Assembly (NCBI GenBank): GCA_963840055.1
Contig: CAWIXM010000006.1
Coordinates: 22,402 to 86,401 of the forward strand
DNA: 64,000 nucleotides
Source of the DNA: Rhodoplanes sp963840055
GTDB taxonomy: Bacteria; Pseudomonadota; Alphaproteobacteria; Rhizobiales; Xanthobacteraceae
Direction: 5' to 3'
How positions within the stretch are numbered: position 1 is the stretch's first letter; every line of letters starts with the position of its first letter. This document shows, piece by piece, positions 62,780 to 64,000 of this stretch. The translations under genes and the position numbers were made by a program. The notes beneath the pieces were generated by a model, which saw only the letters and a list, made by a program, of their open reading frames with translations, was not told the DNA's origin and ran no database searches.

Positions 62780-63995
62780 TTCAAATCCGAAGTGCAACAG
62801 GGCAGCATAGACGGCATGGCGGAGTGAGTGGCGGGGGAAAGGGTCGGGGTCAAGGGCTTTAGTCGCCGGAGACGATGCGAGCGCAGCGAGCACCCTTGAG
62901 GCCGACGTTTTCTCCCGCCAGACTTTGCCATGTTGTGTATGCCGGTTTTTCTGGCGGTCAGATGGAAGACTATCCTTGCGTGGGACAGCACATCTCACGG
63001 AGGAAAAATGCCCGAAGGCTATCTCCATCTGACCTGCGAACAACGCTGCCAGATTTACGCGCTCTTGCAAAGCGGCCACTCGCAAGCCCACATCGCGCGG
63101 CAAATTGGCGTCGATCCGTCGACGATCAGCCGCGAGCTTGTTCGCAACACCGGCGCGCGCGGCTATCGCTTCAAGCAAGCGCACGAGAAGGCCTCGCAGA
63201 GACGCCAAGAGGCCTCGGACAAGCCGCGCAAAATAACGCCAGATTTGGTGGAGCTGATCGAAGAAAAACTGACGCAACAGCAGTGGAGTCCCGATCAGAT
63301 CAGCGGGCGTCTGGCGAAGGATGGCGTCGCCTTTATCAGTCACGAGCGCATCTATCAGCATGTCTGGAAAGACAAGAAAGACGGGGGCACGCTGTATCTT
63401 CACTTGCGTCACAGCGGCAAAAAATACAACAGGCGCAAGGGCAAGAATTCGGGGCGCGGGCTGATTCCGAACCGCGTCGATATCGATCAGCGGCCTCCTA
63501 TTGTCGCCGCAAAAATCCGCATCGGAGACTGGGAGGCCGACACGATTATCGGCGCCAATCACAAAGGCGTTGTCATGTCGCACGTCGAGCGAACCTCCAA
63601 ATACACCAAGCTCGCCAAACTGCCGGACAAGAACGCGGACTTTGTCGTGCAGGCCTGCGCACGCGTGCTTTTGCCGCTCGCTGACCAAATCGAAACAATC
63701 ACTTACGACAATGGAAAAGAGTTCGCCTCTCACGCCCAAATCGCAACCTCGCTGGGGGCACTATCCTATTTTGCCAAGCCCTATCACTCGTGGGAACGCG
63801 GCCTCAACGAACACACTAACGGCCTCTTCAGGCAGTACTTCCCAAAAGGTTCCGACTTCTCTATTTTGTCCGATGCCGATGTCCAAAGGGTCGAGGACAA
63901 ACTCAACTCTCGCCCCAGAAAGATACTCGGCTACCAAACCCCTCGCGAGATTTTCTTCAGCGCCAGAAATCTGCCCGTTGCACTTCACTGTTGAA
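62780..63995 (+). mobile_element. IS30-family element, copy B
   Basis: About 1216 bp, direct repeat of 45290-46505 with one base difference noticed. Inserted in a substrate-binding-protein gene. The right flank is at the window edge, so a target duplication cannot be tested. Confidence 0.82.
63008..63994 (+). CDS. IS30-family transposase, copy B
   Basis: A 328-residue transposase with the same helix-turn-helix and DDE core as copy A (GDWEADTIIG, TYDNGKEFAS, RGLNEHTNGLFR). The only protein difference noticed is Phe for Ser in DKNAD(F/S)VVQACARV. Start ATG 63008 with the same cggagga ribosome site. Confidence 0.94.
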   Translation: MPEGYLHLTCEQRCQIYALLQSGHSQAHIARQIGVDPSTISRELVRNTGARGYRFKQAHEKASQRRQEASDKPRKITPDLVELIEEKLTQQQWSPDQISGRLAKDGVAFISHERIYQHVWKDKKDGGTLYLHLRHSGKKYNRRKGKNSGRGLIPNRVDIDQRPPIVAAKIRIGDWEADTIIGANHKGVVMSHVERTSKYTKLAKLPDKNADFVVQACARVLLPLADQIETITYDNGKEFASHAQIATSLGALSYFAKPYHSWERGLNEHTNGLFRQYFPKGSDFSILSDADVQRVEDKLNSRPRKILGYQTPREIFFSARNLPVALHC

Positions 63996-64000
63996 TGGGC

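Overview
The window looks like a chromosomal segment of a GC-rich alphaproteobacterium of the Bradyrhizobium/Rhodopseudomonas/Xanthobacteraceae type. I infer this from the rnd-lptC-lptA-lptB-rpoN gene order, a benzoate-CoA-ligase-type enzyme, alphaproteobacterial tRNA sequences, a Bradyrhizobium-style outer-membrane barrel protein and short palindromic intergenic repeats beginning agagcattttccggcgaa. No tool was run. Family names rest on motifs read by eye.

Positions 1-25.6 kb are mostly core chromosome. They hold two base-excision-repair glycosylases (AlkA-like, UdgX), a papain-like cysteine peptidase directly followed by a chagasin-type inhibitor, a B12-binding radical SAM gene with an in-frame amber codon, phosphoglucomutase, a GIY-YIG/DUF123 protein, a TPR-CHAT protein, an outer-membrane barrel, an M24 peptidase-like protein with a replaced metal ligand, and a benzoate-CoA-ligase family enzyme. 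Next come a hydroxyisobutyrate-dehydrogenase-like enzyme, the LPS-transport operon with rpoN, an RlpA-like protein, a small phosphatase, and a selenium-binding protein/methanethiol oxidase coupled to a frameshifted membrane gene.

Positions 25.7-37.3 kb are accessory DNA. An intact IS21 element truncates a DUF4411 gene that followed a (frameshifted) XRE-ImmA/IrrE gene. A second block lies between a partial copy of a tRNA-Leu 3' end (30130) and the tRNA-Leu itself (37189-37273), with an intact tyrosine integrase beside the tRNA. It carries fragments of a DarT-like toxin, AlkB and IS66, an intact FAD monooxygenase, a small ribbon-helix-helix protein, a secreted hypothetical and a 1095-bp IS.

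Positions 37.6-44.6 kb return to core-like genes: an NDUFA9-like protein, an alpha-hydroxy-acid dehydrogenase, a divergent MetK paralog in an operon with a P-type cation ATPase, and a small NTF2-like gene broken by a TGA codon.

Positions 44.8-62.3 kb form a second island, between tRNA-Met(CAT) and a 16-bp repeat of its 3' end. It contains IS30, IS4 with a 9-bp target duplication, an integrase remnant and a second copy of the 1095-bp IS, which cuts the 5' end of a DUF1326 gene paired with DUF2182. It also contains a beta-carbonic anhydrase and a tightly overlapping module of DUF2786-like protein, thermonuclease, RecD2-like helicase (frameshifted) and coiled-coil protein. Further along are a methyltransferase, a terminase-small-subunit-like gene and a LigD remnant, an atypical response regulator with a ChrR-like zinc protein, and the tail of an anti-phage DUF499 gene with an HNH nuclease remnant. 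A second IS30 copy at 62.8-64.0 kb interrupts an ABC substrate-binding-protein gene.

A recurring theme is single-base disruption of otherwise well conserved genes: nonsense codons at 4538 and 44262 and frameshifts near 24124, 29463, 54404, 56846 and 58345. These may be real decay or assembly error.
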